Shown here: one piece after another, positions 15,867 to 16,185 of the stretch | Numbering within the stretch: the first letter of the stretch is position 1 | How the letters are laid out: each line of letters begins with the position of its first letter | Assembly: GCA_903831165.1 (NCBI GenBank) | Contig: CAIKWV010000202.1 | Location: 1 to 16,185 of the forward strand | DNA from: an uncultured cyanobacterium | Lineage (GTDB): Bacteria > Cyanobacteriota > Cyanobacteriia > PCC-6307 > Cyanobiaceae | Direction of reading: 5' to 3' | DNA length: 16,185 bases | Notes under the pieces: generated by a model | What the model saw: only the letters and a program-made list of their open reading frames with translations | What the model was told of the DNA's origin: nothing | Database searches by the model: none | Position numbers and translations under genes: made by a program

Positions 15867-16185
15867 TCAGACCGCAGCCAGCCCCCGCTCATTGAAGACC
15901 CCTTCAAACAACACCGAACTCAGATAGCGCTCGCCGGAATCGGGCAGCACCACCACAATCGTTTTGCCCTTGTAGGCCTCTTCCCGGGCCAGGCGCAAGG
16001 CCACCGCCGTGGCCGCACCGCAGGAGATGCCCGCCAGAATTCCCTCCTCTTTCATCAGCCGCCTGGCCATCGTCACGGCTTCCTCATCGCTGGCGCTCTC
16101 GACCCGATCGAGCAGTGTCAGATCGAGGTTCTGGGGCACGAAACCGGCGCCGATGCCCTGGATCTTGTGGGGGCCTGGCTTGAGG
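15867..16185 (-). CDS. cysK: Cysteine synthase (O-acetylserine sulfhydrylase), C-terminal part, cut by window edge
   Basis: About 105 C-terminal residues of a PLP enzyme that makes cysteine from O-acetylserine and sulfide. The visible part begins [21 protein letters not shown], a CysK signature downstream of the PLP phosphate loop. It continues through [22 protein letters not shown], which contains the SCGAA segment near the PLP pyridine ring, and [17 protein letters not shown]. It ends FNERGLAAV. The N-terminal half with the PLP lysine lies outside the window. CysK is favoured over CysM by the [14 protein letters not shown] and DSGERYLS motifs. Confidence 0.94.
   Translation of the reverse strand, partial: LKPGPHKIQGIGAGFVPQNLDLTLLDRVESASDEEAVTMARRLMKEEGILAGISCGAATAVALRLAREEAYKGKTIVVVLPDSGERYLSSVLFEGVFNERGLAAV

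Overview
The window is GC-rich DNA from a unicellular cyanobacterium, most likely a high-GC Synechococcus/Cyanobium-type picocyanobacterium. The evidence is chlorophyll synthase (chlG), phylloquinone methyltransferase (menG), a plant-type ferredoxin, DUF2862 and DUF2808 proteins, and four HIP1 octamers (GCGATCGC). The DNA looks like ordinary chromosome. I see no phage genes, transposase, integrase, CRISPR array, tRNA or rRNA.

Layout. (1) At 1-1772 (-) is a packed run, transcribed in the order DUF2862 protein, chlG, bifunctional penicillin-binding protein (cut by the left edge). The chlG stop and PBP start overlap as TTGA. (2) At 1817-3705 (+) a divergent run holds hisF, a small two-helix membrane protein and menG. 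(3) At 3781-4212 (+) is a BON+LysM protein of the Kbp/YgaU type. (4) At 4265-7975 two cyclic-di-GMP-type proteins are divergent: a GGDEF-EAL hybrid (-) and a protein with a degenerate GGDEF domain (+). About 900 bp of non-coding DNA with a strong inverted repeat separates them. (5) At 8230-10839 are a small cyanobacterial protein (+), then DUF427, DUF2808 and a long glutathione S-transferase-like protein (all -). (6) An 819-bp gap precedes an ammonium-transport operon, amt plus a PII gene at 11659-13481 (+), closed by a textbook intrinsic terminator. (7) At 13729-15099 (+) is glutathione reductase, convergent with a [2Fe-2S] ferredoxin (-). The 3' part of cysK (-) runs off the right edge.

How they fit together. 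Segment 1-3705 combines pigment and quinone synthesis with histidine synthesis and cell-wall growth. The amt-PII pair is the usual arrangement in which a PII trimer gates an ammonium channel. GST, gor and cysK all touch thiol and glutathione metabolism, but they lie on different strands and are not one operon.

The most interesting point is the PII protein. It keeps the ATP and 2-oxoglutarate residues but has Asn at position 49 and Phe at position 51. These are the serine and tyrosine that are modified in cyanobacterial and proteobacterial PII, so this copy should not be controllable by either known T-loop modification. Second is the degenerate GSDAF diguanylate-cyclase-like protein, whose N-terminal domain resembles those preceding class III adenylate cyclases.
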